Shown: positions 39,231 through 50,462, numbered from the stretch's first letter. The stretch is DNA of 64,000 bases from Phragmites australis (GCF_958298935.1 NC_084939.1:3363501-3427500); one strand, 5' to 3'. A program made the numbers and translations. Notes: generated by a model not told the origin, from the sequence alone.

Positions 39231-39380
39231 CCTTGGGGTCTAAGACGAACAATCTGAAGCGATTATGATATCGTTACCGTTGATGGAGCATGAAGTTGGC
39301 TGGCGCCTTGGGGTCTGAGGCAAACGACCCAAAGCGATTGCGACGTCGTTATCGTTGATGGAGCACGAAGCTAGCCGGCC
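39231..39380. repeat. 75-bp tandem duplication
   Basis: Two units starting CCTTGGGGTCT at 39231 and 39306 differ mainly by transitions. No gene is recognised. Confidence 0.75.
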
Positions 39381-39712
39381 AGCGTGGTTGTGAGAGCAAG
39401 TATGCGGCACGCGCATAGCTAGACGTGGGAAGTCTTTAGCTCGCTGAAGCTAGTGCAGCGAGGATGGTTAGGGTATGATTGTTTTCCTGTATATGAGCAA
39501 TATGAGGAATCCCCACGTCCGTGCTATCATAAGTCATAAGTCACATGATTTTTCGTGCAAAATACGCGCGTATGTGGTTCATGGCACTTGAACCCGAGAC
39601 CTCTTAGCCTGCGCGACACGTCTTTATCATCCCACCATAGAAATACTAATGATACTAATAGCATAAGCAATCCTTTTAATTTCTTATGTCTAAAACTTCA
39701 AATGATTATTTG

Positions 39713-40784
39713 GACATTTAAATAACTTAAAATGAAAAAAAAATTAACTACAAAGTTGTAGATCTTGTTAAGGGTTAAAATTTTCATGTAAAATTTATTC
39801 TCATCTGACTTAGTATGAAAATATTATGAATTTTTGTAATCTATTACTAGAGACGGTTCATATAAAGAACCGTCTGTGTAAATATTTACACAGACGGTTC
39901 CTTATTTACACAGGAGGTTCTTTATGTGAACCGCCTCTGGTAATAAGTTGCAGAAATTTATAAATTTTTCATACTAAATCAAATGGGGACAAACTTTATA
40001 TGAAAATTGTAGCTTTCGACGAGATCCACAACTTTGTAATAGAAAACTTTTTCATTTGAAGTTATTATCAGATGTCCAAATAATGACAAAGCGTAATATA
40101 CATCTGAGTCTGATCTTCGTGAGAGGACTCCTAAGAAGACCAAAACTAGTGTTGAAAATGGAGATATTTCCACTTCTATCTTTAGTAGTGGGGGCAAAAC
40201 CTATCTTAACAGTGCTTCCTCTTTGAGATTTGTGTATGATCATTCTCAGTCTGCTCCTCCTAAGATTCAAGGTTTTGGACAGAGCCATTTGAATATGGCT
40301 CGAACTATTGATAGGTCGATATTTCACCATCTGATAATAACTTTAAATGAAAAAGGTTTTAACTATAAAGATGTAGATCTCGTCGAGTTCATAAAAAATT
40401 TGTCCACATCCGACTTCATATGAAAAAGTTATAAATTTTTACAACCCATTACCAGAGGCGGTTCATATAAGGAACCTTCTTTGAAAATCATCCCTATTAC
40501 TTGAGACGTTCATATAAGCAACTATCTTTGAAAATGCTCTTTTACGTAGGTGACTTCTTATATGGTCTGACTGTGGTAATCATCCTATTTTTAGAAACGA
40601 TTTACATAAAGAATCGCCTTTAAAATGATCTTTTATACAAATGATTCATATAAAAAACCGTTTATGGTAATTATCTTATTTGCACAGACGGTCTAAAATC
40701 GTAGGGCCTACTGAGGCAATTTATCATTTGAACCGCTTGTAGAAAGATATATAAGTATCTTAAAAAATAGTTTTTGTATTAGTG
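39713..40784. mobile_element. CACTA-like element with alternating inverted repeats
   Basis: Arms of about 150-190 bp alternate in orientation: 39713-39883, 39884-40078 inverted, and 40325-40480 in the first orientation. A perfect 34-bp palindrome (39867-39900) lies at the first turn. The right end AATAGTTTTTGTATTAGTG is the reverse complement of a CACTA-type end. DNA to the left (39480-39660) matches the element in the CYP51 intron, so the element probably extends there; its left terminus is not visible. Confidence 0.6.
40097..40423 (+). other. Open frame between inverted arms, origin unknown
   Basis: An open frame without an early ATG reads ESDLRERTPKKTKTSVENG, then FSSGGKTYLNSASS and HSQSAPPKIQGFGQ. 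It ends inside the right arm. The part at about 40090-40322 is not shared with the arms or with the sister element at 23040-23939, so it looks inserted or captured. I recognise no family. Confidence 0.35.
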
Positions 40785-40839
40785 ATGGTTATAGTTTTTG
40801 AAGATACAACGCATGCATGAACCAGGAGGAAGAGGGAAA

Positions 40840-41086
40840 ATGACGCGTTCCCTCCCGCAGTCCCGCACCAACGCATGGACGCGCGGTGTCTGTCCCCTCG
40901 CCTTCCCGCGGCACGAGCTCACCCACGTCATCCCGCCCGCGCCCGTGCATGTGTCCGCACAGTACAGACAGCAGCAGCGCCTGCAAACGTGCGTACACCC
41001 ATGATGCCCACGCGCGAACCGTGCGCCCGCGCCGTGCCTGTCAGCGTGCGGCGGCGCCGCACCCTCGACTCCCCCTAAGACGGAAC
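40840..41086 (+). pseudogene. Promoter remnant of the broken CYP51 copy
   Basis: This is homologous to the intact CYP51 promoter (about 21400-21760), for example GCGGCACGAG, CCCACGTC and the CGACTCC word before the TATA box. Where the intact gene has TATAAAT this copy reads CCCTAAGACGG. The copia element then interrupts it. Confidence 0.7.
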
Positions 41087-41325
41087 TGTTAACGGAATCA
41101 GACCCATCCGCACAAGCTCCTTCTCAACTACTGACCGCGTCCTCCGGACGCCCGAGTCCTTGCTCGCCTGCCCTCGGCTCTCGCGCATGACGTGCGCTCT
41201 CCGTGGCCTTATCGCGCACTCCGCATCTCCTGCGTCTCCGCGTAGCGCGCTCCGCCGCCGAATGCCTATATAAATACATTTGTACATGATCAATACAAGC
41301 AGTTGATTGATCTTATCTTGTTTCA
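41087..41325 (+). repeat. 5' LTR of the 5.0 kb copia element
   Basis: 239 bp, TGTTAACGG to TTGTTTCA, with TATATAAATA near its right end (41267-41276). Confidence 0.93.
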
Positions 41326-41499
41326 TGGTATCAGTAAGCGCGAGTTGATCCTCCATCGACTGGGCTCGCTCCTCTTCCGCTGCTCTCCAAGGATCTCAAC
41401 CCGTTGTTCAATCTCAAGCCCTCCCTTCATGCTGCTGCCTCCACCTCCTCTGCTTCCATCACCGGCGGGAACGACGGAGACGCTGGCATGCGCCAAAGC

Positions 41500-44400
41500 C
41501 CAACCCAACCACAACCCCCGTCTGCCTCGTCATGTTCCGACGATCCTCGACATCGCCAACCCCAACTACCCTGAGTGGCGCTGCTTCTTCGACTCCGTCA
41601 TCAACAAATTCGGGCTTCACTCCCACATCGCCGCCCCGCCAACTGTCGCCAAGCGCCTCAACCCCGAGTGGCTCATGGTTGATCAATGCCTGGTCAACTG
41701 GCTCTACAACACCGTGTCGCGTGACGTCCTTCAGATCATCCACGCCCCTGGTGCCACCGCTTACTCGATCTAGGCAGCCATCCTCGACCTCTTTTGCGAC
41801 CACCAGCTCCATCGCGATGTGTATATTGAGGCTGAGTACCGCAACCTCTACCAAGGGACCTCAACATCACCGACTACTGCGCCAACTTGAAGCAGCTCGC
41901 CGACGCCCTCCGTGACCTCGGCCAGCCCGTCACCGAGTCCTCCCAGGTACTAAACATGCTCCGCGGCCTCAACGGCAAATACCGACACACCATCTCTACC
42001 ATCACCTCGAAGCAGCTACCACACACCTTCCTCTCTGCCCGCTCACAACTCCTGCTGGAGGAGCTCTACAACTCCCAGTACAGCAAGATGGCCGCGCATC
42101 ATGCACTGGTAGCTCACGGCGGCACGAGGCCGCCCACTCCCCAAGACGGCGGCACCAAATCGGGAACCGGCAATGGTGGCGGCTCCGTGACCTGGGGATC
42201 AGGCGGATCTCCCTCCGGTGGCCCCCACTCCAAGAGACATCGTGGTCGCGGCAACGACAACCCCGACGGCTCCCAGCCACCAGCTGCCGGTGGCGGCGCA
42301 ACCTCCTTTGTAAAACGGCCACCCTTCCCCAACTCACCATGGACCGCGGGCTTCAACCCGTGGACCGGCATGGTCCAGGCGTGGCCCATGCCGTTCCGAG
42401 CCCCTGTCGCGGGGGTTCTTGGACCATGGCCCGTCACGCCTCCTCAGCAGGCCTTCGTTGCCGGCGCACCGCAGTTCACCGCTGACTCGTCCGAGGGTTT
42501 GCACACAGCGCACGCCGCGCCATCCGGCTGGGAACACAACTCCCTTCTCGCCGCGCTTGCCAGCGCCGGCGTACCTCCAGCCGACACCAGCTCCTCCGAC
42601 TGGTTCCTCGATACCGGCGCCTCGTCACACATGGCATCGGCCCCTGGTAACCTACACTCCCTGCGCGCTCTACCTTCCCCTCCCTCCGTCACCGTAGGCA
42701 ATGGTGCCCATCTGCCTGTCACGCACACGACAGCCTGCTCAATTCCCACCACCTCCACTCCCCTGGTTCTTCACAATGTCCTTGTCACTCCATCTTTGAT
42801 TAAAAATTTAATCTCTGTTCGTTCTCTAATGCGTGACAACAATGTCTCGGTGGAATTCGATCATTTTGGCTTCTCCATCAAGGATCTTCACACCTGTCAG
42901 GTGAAGCTCCGATGTGACAGCCATGGCGACCTCTACCCGCTGCAGCCGATGATCCACCAAGCTCTTCATGCCTCCACCACTTCGGTCGACCTATGGCATC
43001 AACGGTTGGGGCATCCGGGGCATGATCAACTTGCTGCATCTCTACGCTCCTTTGAATTCACGTGCAACAAATTTGCTCAACATACTTGCCACGCCTGTCA
43101 GCTTGGAAAGCATGTGAGGCAACCATTTTCCTCTTCCTCTTCTGTTAGCTACTTTCCTTTCCAATTACTGCATTCAGATGTTTGGACATCTCATGTACCT
43201 AGCATCTCCGGCTACAACTTTTACTTAGTGATCATTGATGATTATTCCCACTATGTATGGTAATTCCCATTACGAAATAAATCTGAAGTTGTGTCCACTT
43301 TTCTGTCTTTCTGCTCTTACGTTCATACGCAATTTCAGTTGCCCATTCTCGCTCTACAAACTGACAATGGCCGAGAATCTGACAACTATGCCATGCGTTC
43401 GTACTTCCAGAGCCACGGTATTGCCCTACGCCTCTCGTGCCCCTACACATCTACGCAGAACGGCAAGGCCGAGCGCACTCTCCGAACCCTCAATGACAGA
43501 GTCCATGACATGCTTCTGCACGCCCATGCGCCACCGGAGTTCTAGGCTGAAGCCCTCGCAACTGCCACTTACCTCCTAAACCGGCGCCCATGTCGTTCTA
43601 CGGGGATCACCACACCACACGAGCTCCTCCTAGGCACCCCTCCATCATATGGACACCTGCGCGTCTTCGGGAGCCTTTGCTACCCGAACCAATCCGCCAC
43701 AGCCGCTAACAAGCTTTGTCCTCGCTCCGTAGCGTGTGTGTTCTTGGGATACCCAGCAGATCATAAGGGTTACAGGTGCTATGACATGGAGATCCGGCGT
43801 GTCATCGTCTCACGGCACGTCGTGTTCGATGAAACACACTTCCCCTTCGGCAAGCAAAAATGCCCGGCCGCGAACAGCCCCAGCGTCGACATCGCCGACG
43901 ATCCAGTGCCAGCAACGACCCAGGCGCACGGGCGCGCAGTGCGCACAGCTGCTTCGCCACCGGCGTCGCTGCCTGCCACGACGCCGTCACCTTCCGCGAC
44001 GCACAACGCCACACCGAGCGCTCCATCCACGCCATCGACGTCGCTAGTGCCCTCGCCGCCGACAACACCATCCACACCACACTATGACAGCTCCCCAAGC
44101 ACACCGATGCACGCCACAACATCGCCAAGCTCACCCGCCCCAACCACCACCTCGGCGTCCCAAGCTGCTGCCGCGGCGACATCAACAACAATTTTGGCAC
44201 CACAAGACCCACAACCGCGACACCACATGATGACAAGGGGGAAGGCCAGCGTGTTCAAACCCAACCCCAAGTACGCAATGGTGACATCAAGCCCCACAGT
44301 AATTTCTCTGATTCCCAACTCGGCGCAAGCGGCACTGCCTGATCCAAACTGGCATGCTGCTATGCAACGTGAGTTCGATGCCTTGCAGGAAAATCACACA

Positions 44401-45830
44401 TGGCGCCTGGTCCCTCGGCCACCCAGGGCGAACGTGGTCACCGGAAAGTAGGTGTTCAAGCACAAATTGAATCCCGACGGCAGCCTCGATCGCTACAAAG
44501 CCCGGTGGGTTGTGCGCGGCTTCACTCAACACCCAGGAGTCGACTTTGGAGAGACGTTCACGCCGGTGGTCAAGCCTGCGACGATCCGTACGGTCCTTGC
44601 CCTCGTCGCTGGACGACGGTGGCCGGTGCGGCAACTCGACTTGTCAAACGCATTCCTCCACGGACATATCGATGAACGAGTCCTGTGCCAGTAGCCTATC
44701 GGCTTCGTCGATCCGGCGCAGCCCGATACGGTCTGCCTCCTCTCCAAGTCGTTGTATGGTCTGCGCCAAGCTCCGCGCGCCTGGTTCGCGCGCATCACCG
44801 GCTTCCTCCGCGACATCGGCTTTGCGGCAACCTGTTCTGATTCATCGCTGTTCGTACTCTGACGAGGCGACGTGACGGCATACTTACTCCTCTACGTCGA
44901 CGACATGGTGCTCAGTGCGTCATCCGATGCACTACTTAAAAACATTGTTGATCGCCTGCGCACCGAGTTCGCCATCAAGGACATGGGGCCGCTGCACTTC
45001 TTCCTTGGCGTCGACATTCAACGCACCGCCCACGGGTTCTTCCTGTCGCAGACCAAGTACGCAGTGGAGCTACTCGACCGTGCTGGGATGACAAACTGCA
45101 AGCCCGCGGCAATGCCCATCGACACAAAAGCAAAGCTCTCGTCCACGGCCGGGTCTGCAGTCCATGATCCTAGCGAGTACCGTAGCATCGCGGAGCTCTC
45201 CAATACCTCACCATCACTCGGCCGGACATCGCCTACGCCATGCAACAGGCCTGTCTGCACATGCATGATCCACGGGAGCGTCACCTAGCGCTCGTGAAGC
45301 GGATCCTACGCTACGTTCGCGGGACGACAGACCTCGGTCTTCATCTCCGCGCCACGACGTCGCCGACCATCACGGCGTACTCCGATGCCGACTAGGCTGG
45401 GTGCCCGGACACCAGGCGCTCGACGTCAGGATACTGCATCTTCTTCGGTGATGCGCTGGTGTCATGGTCGTCTAAACGACAGCCCACGGTGTCACGCTCT
45501 AGCGCGGAGGCCGAATACCGGGCAGTAGCCAATGCCACGGTGGAGTGTATATGGCTACGACAGCTGCTCGGCGAACTTCACTGCAACGTTCCTCGCGCTA
45601 CGGTGGCTTACTGCGACAACGTCTCTGCTGTGTACATGGCCAAGAACCCTGTGCACCACCGACGGACGAAGCACATTGAGCTCGACATACACTTCGTCCG
45701 GGAAAGGGTCGCACTAGGTGACTTGCACGTCGTCCATATGCCTACGGGTTAGCAGTTCGCCGACATAATGACCAAGGGCCTACCGACGGCACAATTCAAT
45801 GAGTTCAGGTCCAGCCTCACCGTCGGGGCA
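41500..45830 (+). pseudogene. Copia gag-pol polyprotein, inactive
   Basis: Gag (41530-42110) has NPEWLMVDQCLVNWLYNTVS and, after a frame change near 41855, LADALRDLGQPV. A glycine-rich tail follows and no CCHC knuckle is seen. Protease: WFLDTGASSHMA (about 42601). Integrase: LWHQRLGH and CHACQLGKH, with core residues in HSDVW, TDNG and KAERT (42990-43480). Reverse transcriptase: YKARWVVRGFTQ, QLDLSNAFLHG and YVDD (44892-44903). RNase [14 protein letters not shown] and [13 protein letters not shown]. In-frame stops occur near 41771, 43261, 43543, 44449, 44692, 44861, 45393 and 45750, and there is a frame change near 45200. Most of the stops fit C-to-T or G-to-A changes in Trp, Gln or Arg codons. 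Confidence 0.9.
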
Positions 45831-45859
45831 CCCGACGCATCGACTGCGGGGGGGGGGGG

Positions 45860-46089
45860 GGTCAACGGAATCGGACCCATCCGCACGAGCTCCTTCTCAA
45901 CTACTGACCGCGTCCTCCGGACGCCTGAGTCCTCGCTCGCCTGCCCTCGGCTCTCGCGCATGACGCGCGCTCTCCGTGGCCTTATCGCGCACTCCGCGTC
46001 TCCGCGTAGCGTGCTCCGCCGCCGAATGCCTGTATAAATACATTTGTACATGATCAATACAAGCAGTTGATTGATCCTATCTTGTTTCA
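45860..46089 (+). repeat. 3' LTR of the 5.0 kb copia element
   Basis: 230 bp. It differs from the 5' LTR by nine transitions, one change at the terminal base and one 9-bp gap. Confidence 0.92.
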
Positions 46090-47720
46090 GGAACGCATTC
46101 GCGCCACCTTCTCTGCATCGCTCGCCGCGTGCCCGGAGCTGGCAAGCGCGTTTCCATCGGCGCCCGCAGGCGCCACCGCGCCGCCTCGGTGAGCTATCAT
46201 GTCATCATGTGGTTTCTGAATACATATCGTTCCACCTATTACTTTTGTTTGGCCATGTAAGGCCATTTAATTATATTTAAATGGTCGAGTTTTACTTCGA
46301 ATTCGTCTTCATGTCCTTGCAGTACAATAAATTCCAATTGTCAAGCTGCTTGGCTCTGTATAATGTATTTCAGCATGGATATGACAAGTAGTGACATATG
46401 GTTCACCATAGCTCTTGTGTTTATCACTGCCGTAATCACCAAGGTTGCAGGAGGAATGTGAGACAATGAATTTGCAACCCTGATATATTATGTGCGGTGC
46501 TGGGCTTATATAGAAGCGTCGGGGCAGATGACGTAGTGGACGCAATCATAGCCTGCTGGTTGGAAGGAACGCCGGGCCTGGGGCCGAGGACGCCGGCGCT
46601 TGGAGGGCGCCATTGCATGGACCATGCCTGCACCATGCCAGTCCAAGGGTTGAAACTGGCGGACCATGGCGCAGGATGAGTGGAGGAGGTCCGAGTGGTG
46701 CCGCCGGTGGAAGAAGATCCACGTCCACTGCTGCTGTTGCGCCCAGTTTTCTTCTTCTGCCGAGATCTTTGCCCGCCGGATGCTGTTGTCGGATCCGGAA
46801 AAGTAGACGGGGAGGGTGAGCAACCGGTAAAGAGGGCTTGAGCTGCGACTTGCTTTTCAGATTGTTCAGCCTGGAATTCTTCAAGGAGAGAAGAACGTAC
46901 TGATAGCAGAGATGGTAGGAGATCTTTCACCGTGATTACAGCAATGAATGACATGGCAAAATTTAGGATTCAAGCCGCGGAGGAGATTCAATACCTGGTT
47001 CTCCTCGCGAGCAGGCTGGCTGACGTCCCTCAGTGCGTCAGCGAGAGTCTTGAGCTTGGAACAGTATCGCATGATAATCATGTCGCCCCGGTACAAGCTC
47101 CTGAACTCAGCCTCGATGTACACCGCGTGCGTCAGCCTGTTGTCGAGAAATAGGGCCTCGATGGAGCGCCGAACGTCGTAGGGCTGTTGGGTTTCATCAC
47201 CAAGTTGAGAATCTCTTTCGAGACAGTGGTGTAAAGTCCATTGACGATGGCGGAATCGATCATGAACCAGTTGGGATCGGAGGGGGTTTAAGGAGGCACG
47301 GTGTAGACGTTGTAGAGCAAGCCGTTATGTCACGAAATAGAGAATGAGTCTTGCCAACAAGGAAGAATATTGGTTGATCCAGAGCAATACCATAGTAAGC
47401 CCCATACTATATTCAACGACAGCATCCCTTACATTTTATAAGGATCCTGATATGTATGACCCAGACCGCTTTGGTCCAGGAAGAGAGGAAGATGGAGTAG
47501 GTGGCAAGTTCTCTTGCATGGCATTCGGTGGTGGAAGGCATATTTGCCCCGGTGAGGCTTATGCTTACATGCAAATTAAGGTGATATGGAGCCATTTGTT
47601 AAGAAACTTTGAGCTCAAACTGGAGTCTCCTTTCCCGGAGACAGATTGGAGGAAGATGATGCTGGAGCCTTAAGCGAAAGTAATGGTGAGCTACAAGAGA
47701 CAGCAGCTACTTACGTGAAC
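46090..47720 (+). pseudogene. Broken CYP51 copy: both ends present, middle replaced
   Basis: The leader with its intron (46090-46374) and the first 28 codons (MDMTSSDIWFTIALVFITAV, then ITKVAGGM) match the intact gene. From about 46476 to 47385 the body is missing and antisense retrotransposon gag stands in its place. CYP51 coding resumes at about 47386 and keeps YKDPDMYDPDRFGPGRE, the heme loop FGGGRHICPGE and the PFPETDW end. A stop (47671-47673) replaces the Lys of the PKGK motif. About 335 residues, including the I-helix and K-helix, are lost. Downstream DNA also matches the flank of the intact gene. Confidence 0.92.
46476..47385 (-). pseudogene. Antisense copia gag fragment inside the CYP51 copy
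   Basis: The minus strand encodes a UBN2-type gag: NWFMIDSAIVNGLYTTVS, VYIEAEFRSLYRGD, LADALRDVSQPA, LNLLRGLNPKF, then a glycine- and serine-rich tail with SASFNPWTGMVQAW. The same landmarks occur in the 5.0 kb copia element next door, but the sequences differ clearly, so it comes from a related element. No LTR, protease or reverse transcriptase accompanies it. Confidence 0.85.
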
Positions 47721-48255
47721 TTCTGTGCATATTGTGTGTATTTGTGTGCTTTTGCATGTGTGTACTATGCGTGCTTGTGACATGTTTGTAATTTGTATGC
47801 TCAGATGTCATACGGAGAGTGGCTGCCTGCAGTCACGTCCAACGGTCTGCCAGGACATAAAAATAGGGAAATGGAAATAATTCTTCTCTCAAGAAAAGGA
47901 CATCATGAAAGAGTAAACGCAAAAAGGACATGCTGTTCAAATACATGGTGCAAGAAGAGAGCAAGGAAATGTACTCCTAATGGCTTGCTTCTGTTCTGTT
48001 CACATTGAGCATTTGATCAATTCATTGCACCCATGTTCACTTCTTTTGTGCGACCACTGTCTACAAATAAGTGTTGATAGTGCCATTATATCTTGATTGT
48101 ATACAACTAATATATGTCGCTCCCTTTATGCTTTACGATTAGTGTATACATACGTAAATAGGCCGGAAAGTTCTAAGGCTTTTGTTTATTGGAAGCTAAA
48201 GTCTGCCATATTTCTCTAGTGCAAATTTGACCGATCTACACAAAAAGTTTGGTTC
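47721..48255. other. 3' flank duplicated with the CYP51 copy
   Basis: Words such as CTTCTCTCAAGAAAAGG and GCAAGAAGAG...AAATGTACTCCTAAT correspond to 26270-26370 after the intact gene. No further gene is present. Confidence 0.55.
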
Positions 48256-48263
48256 CTCACCAC

Positions 48264-49362
48264 TAGGGATAGCAATCCTACCTACGGATTTGGGTACCCA
48301 TGGGTAGTGCGACCGATGGGCGTGAGTGAGAGTTGGTTTAAATTTTTACCCACGAGCATAGTTGGTCGGGTACCCATTCGGGCATGAGTTTTATAATCCA
48401 CCTATTTGTATACCTGTTAAACATTGTTGGCTCAATACTCCCTAACCCAACCCATGGGTTTAACCCTAGCTTTGCTTTCCTTTGGCTCAGCCCATGACGA
48501 CCTTGCCTCTCAATCCTCCCCCAGCCGAGTCGAACGCCGTAGCCACGCCACCTCTCATTCTCTCTCACGGTACAACTACAAAAAAGGTCCCAACTGTGTT
48601 GCCCAAGGCACGATCATGGCTAGATCCATCGTCTCTGCCATTGAGGAGGCCATGGTCGTCGTTGCCACTATCACCATGGAGGTTGGGGGCGCCGTCTCCG
48701 CCATCGAGGAGGTTGTGCCTGCCTCCATCGTCATCTCCGCCAACAAGGAGGATGTGGCTGTTTTCGCCGTCTTCTTCGCCACTAAGGAGGTTGTGGCTGC
48801 TGTCACCGTTGTCTCTGCCACCGAGGAGGTTATGGCTGCCGCCGCCATTGTGAACTCGTGATGGAGGTCGTGGCCACCATCTTCACCACCGAAGAGGTTG
48901 TGGCTGACACCACCTTTGCCATGGAGGCCAGGGCCACCAAGGGCATGGCCATAGCTAGATCCATGACTCGCCCTGCCGTCATGGCTTAGGAACCGCCACC
49001 CATGGCTATATCCACGCCTCTCCTACAACACCATGGCCACCACCACGCTCCCCAAGTTTGGTACCACCTCTCCCCTAAGGCCCCAACTACGGCAACAACA
49101 GATCCATGAAGGTACAATCCATATAATGGACCGATCTAGTCCGGCGCAACACAACCGAATATGGGCGTCGATGCTTGGTTTGCTTGTTGCTAGGAAACCC
49201 ACGAGCGACTTGGCAGGTCTTGGGGTACCCAATGGGCACGAGCATAGGAACAAAATTTCACCTGTCAATCTTTACATGTGCAGGTCGGGTAAGACAATTC
49301 GAGTGGCGGGTCGAGTATGGATCTATTTTGCCTATATCCAACCCAACTCATTGCCATCCCTA
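48264..49362. mobile_element. hAT-type element with 8-bp target duplication
   Basis: Ends are TAGGGATAGCAAT and the reverse complement of TAGGGATGGCAAT, flanked by a perfect 8-bp duplication CTCACCAC (48256-48263 and 49363-49370). The length is 1099 bp. No transposase is encoded. The inner flanks carry GGGTACCCAT-like words at both ends. The middle holds a GC-rich minisatellite. Confidence 0.9.
48640..48860 (+). repeat. 39-bp in-frame minisatellite inside the hAT element
   Basis: At least four units of 39 bp follow each other from about 48697, encoding SAIEEVVPASIVI, SANKEDVAVFAVF, FATKEVVAAVTVV and SATEEVMAAAAIV. They sit within an open frame that runs 48424-48861. The period is exact and the frame is kept although the bases vary. 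Whether it is translated is unknown. Confidence 0.7.
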
Positions 49363-50106
49363 CTCACCACAGGTTCCAGAGTATGTTTTGAGACATTTTG
49401 GAGTTTTGCTGGACAAATTTCTAATGCTTGCTTCAATCTTGAGGACCATTGCTCCTTACAATGAAAAAACATGATGGTAAATTTAGCTACAATACAAGGG
49501 GCTCATTTTTTCACTTTCACAGCGCGGAGGTGCAGTGCAGAAACATCTTTTGGGCACATCTAGTTCAACATCGCCATTCCTGGATTTTGCAGCTTGGCCT
49601 GTACAGGTTACGGTCAATGTTCACCAAAGTGTGATTTTCTTTGTAAATTGTGGCAGAAATTTTTGTGTACTCTAATTGTTGTAAATTTTGTGGTATTGTG
49701 GCAGAAACATCAGTTTGTAAGTTTTGGTTTTGATTGTACAATTCATTGTAAATATCATTTTGTAAACCAATTGGTAATCAATATAAATTTTGTTATCAAT
49801 TTGAGAGAGTCTGCTCATGTATAATATGTGATGATTGTGCTCAATTGGTTAATCCTGAAATTGTGAGCATGTCTGAGCTGTCTATGAAGTTGTGAGCATC
49901 TCTGATCTGAGCCAGGTTGGTTTGCCAGAAAGGTTGAGCTCAGCATTTTCAGAGGTCAGTTAGCCACTGAATGTAGCCTGAATTAGATCAGGACTCTAGA
50001 ATTATATGATTCCTTCCTTCCAGGTCTGCTTGTTTTTGTCTGTGATAATTGTGTGAATTTCTGGTGTCTACTGAGATTGTCAAGCGACCAGCGGTATGTT
50101 CCTAGT

Positions 50107-50214
50107 CAGATTGCCAGTGGTTTCAAAATACATCAGATTGCCATTAGCTTCAAAATACATCAAATTGCCAGTAGCTTCAAAATACATCAGATTGCCAGTA
50201 GCTTCAAAAAGAGA
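50107..50214. repeat. 27-bp minisatellite, four units
   Basis: Four consecutive 27-bp units of the type CAGATTGCCAGTAGCTTCAA plus AATACAT. The copies differ at a few positions. The array is part of an open frame (50053-50286) with no other support. Confidence 0.9.
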
Positions 50215-50365
50215 ACAGGCTCATCAAAAAGAGAAATGTTCTATATGTTGCCAGTAGTCAAGGCCATCTCCGGAGTTCGTCCTTGATGTGCCGGTGTAGA
50301 ACAGAGTGCCGTAGTCGCATATTGGGTCACCCGACAATGCTGTCGAAGTCCATGGCTTCGTTGTC

Positions 50366-50462
50366 GCGCCCATCGCCGAGTCAGTGGCCGTCGTGCCCAT
50401 CGCCGAGCCGGTCGTCCATGGCTTCATCATTGTGCCTATCGCCGAGCCGGTCATCATCACAA
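50366..50462. repeat. Degenerate GC-rich tandem repeat
   Basis: The motif GTGCCCATCGCCGAGCCGGT occurs three times with changes and irregular spacing. Confidence 0.55.

Larger units (their letters stand above)
41087..46089 (+). mobile_element. Complete Ty1/copia element, 5.0 kb, short LTRs
   Basis: 5' LTR 41087-41325, 3' LTR 45860-46089, and a perfect 5-bp target duplication GGAAC (41082-41086 and 46090-46094). A tRNA-iMet-type site TGGTATCAG follows the 5' LTR at 41326, and a run of 13 G (45848-45861) before the 3' LTR is the polypurine tract. It lies in the promoter-leader region of the broken CYP51 copy. The protein domains are in copia order, with many stops. Confidence 0.95.

Noticed and set aside
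42002..42437. Two open frames of over 100 codons antisense to copia gag
   Set aside because: They are GC-rich shadows of the glycine-rich gag tail.
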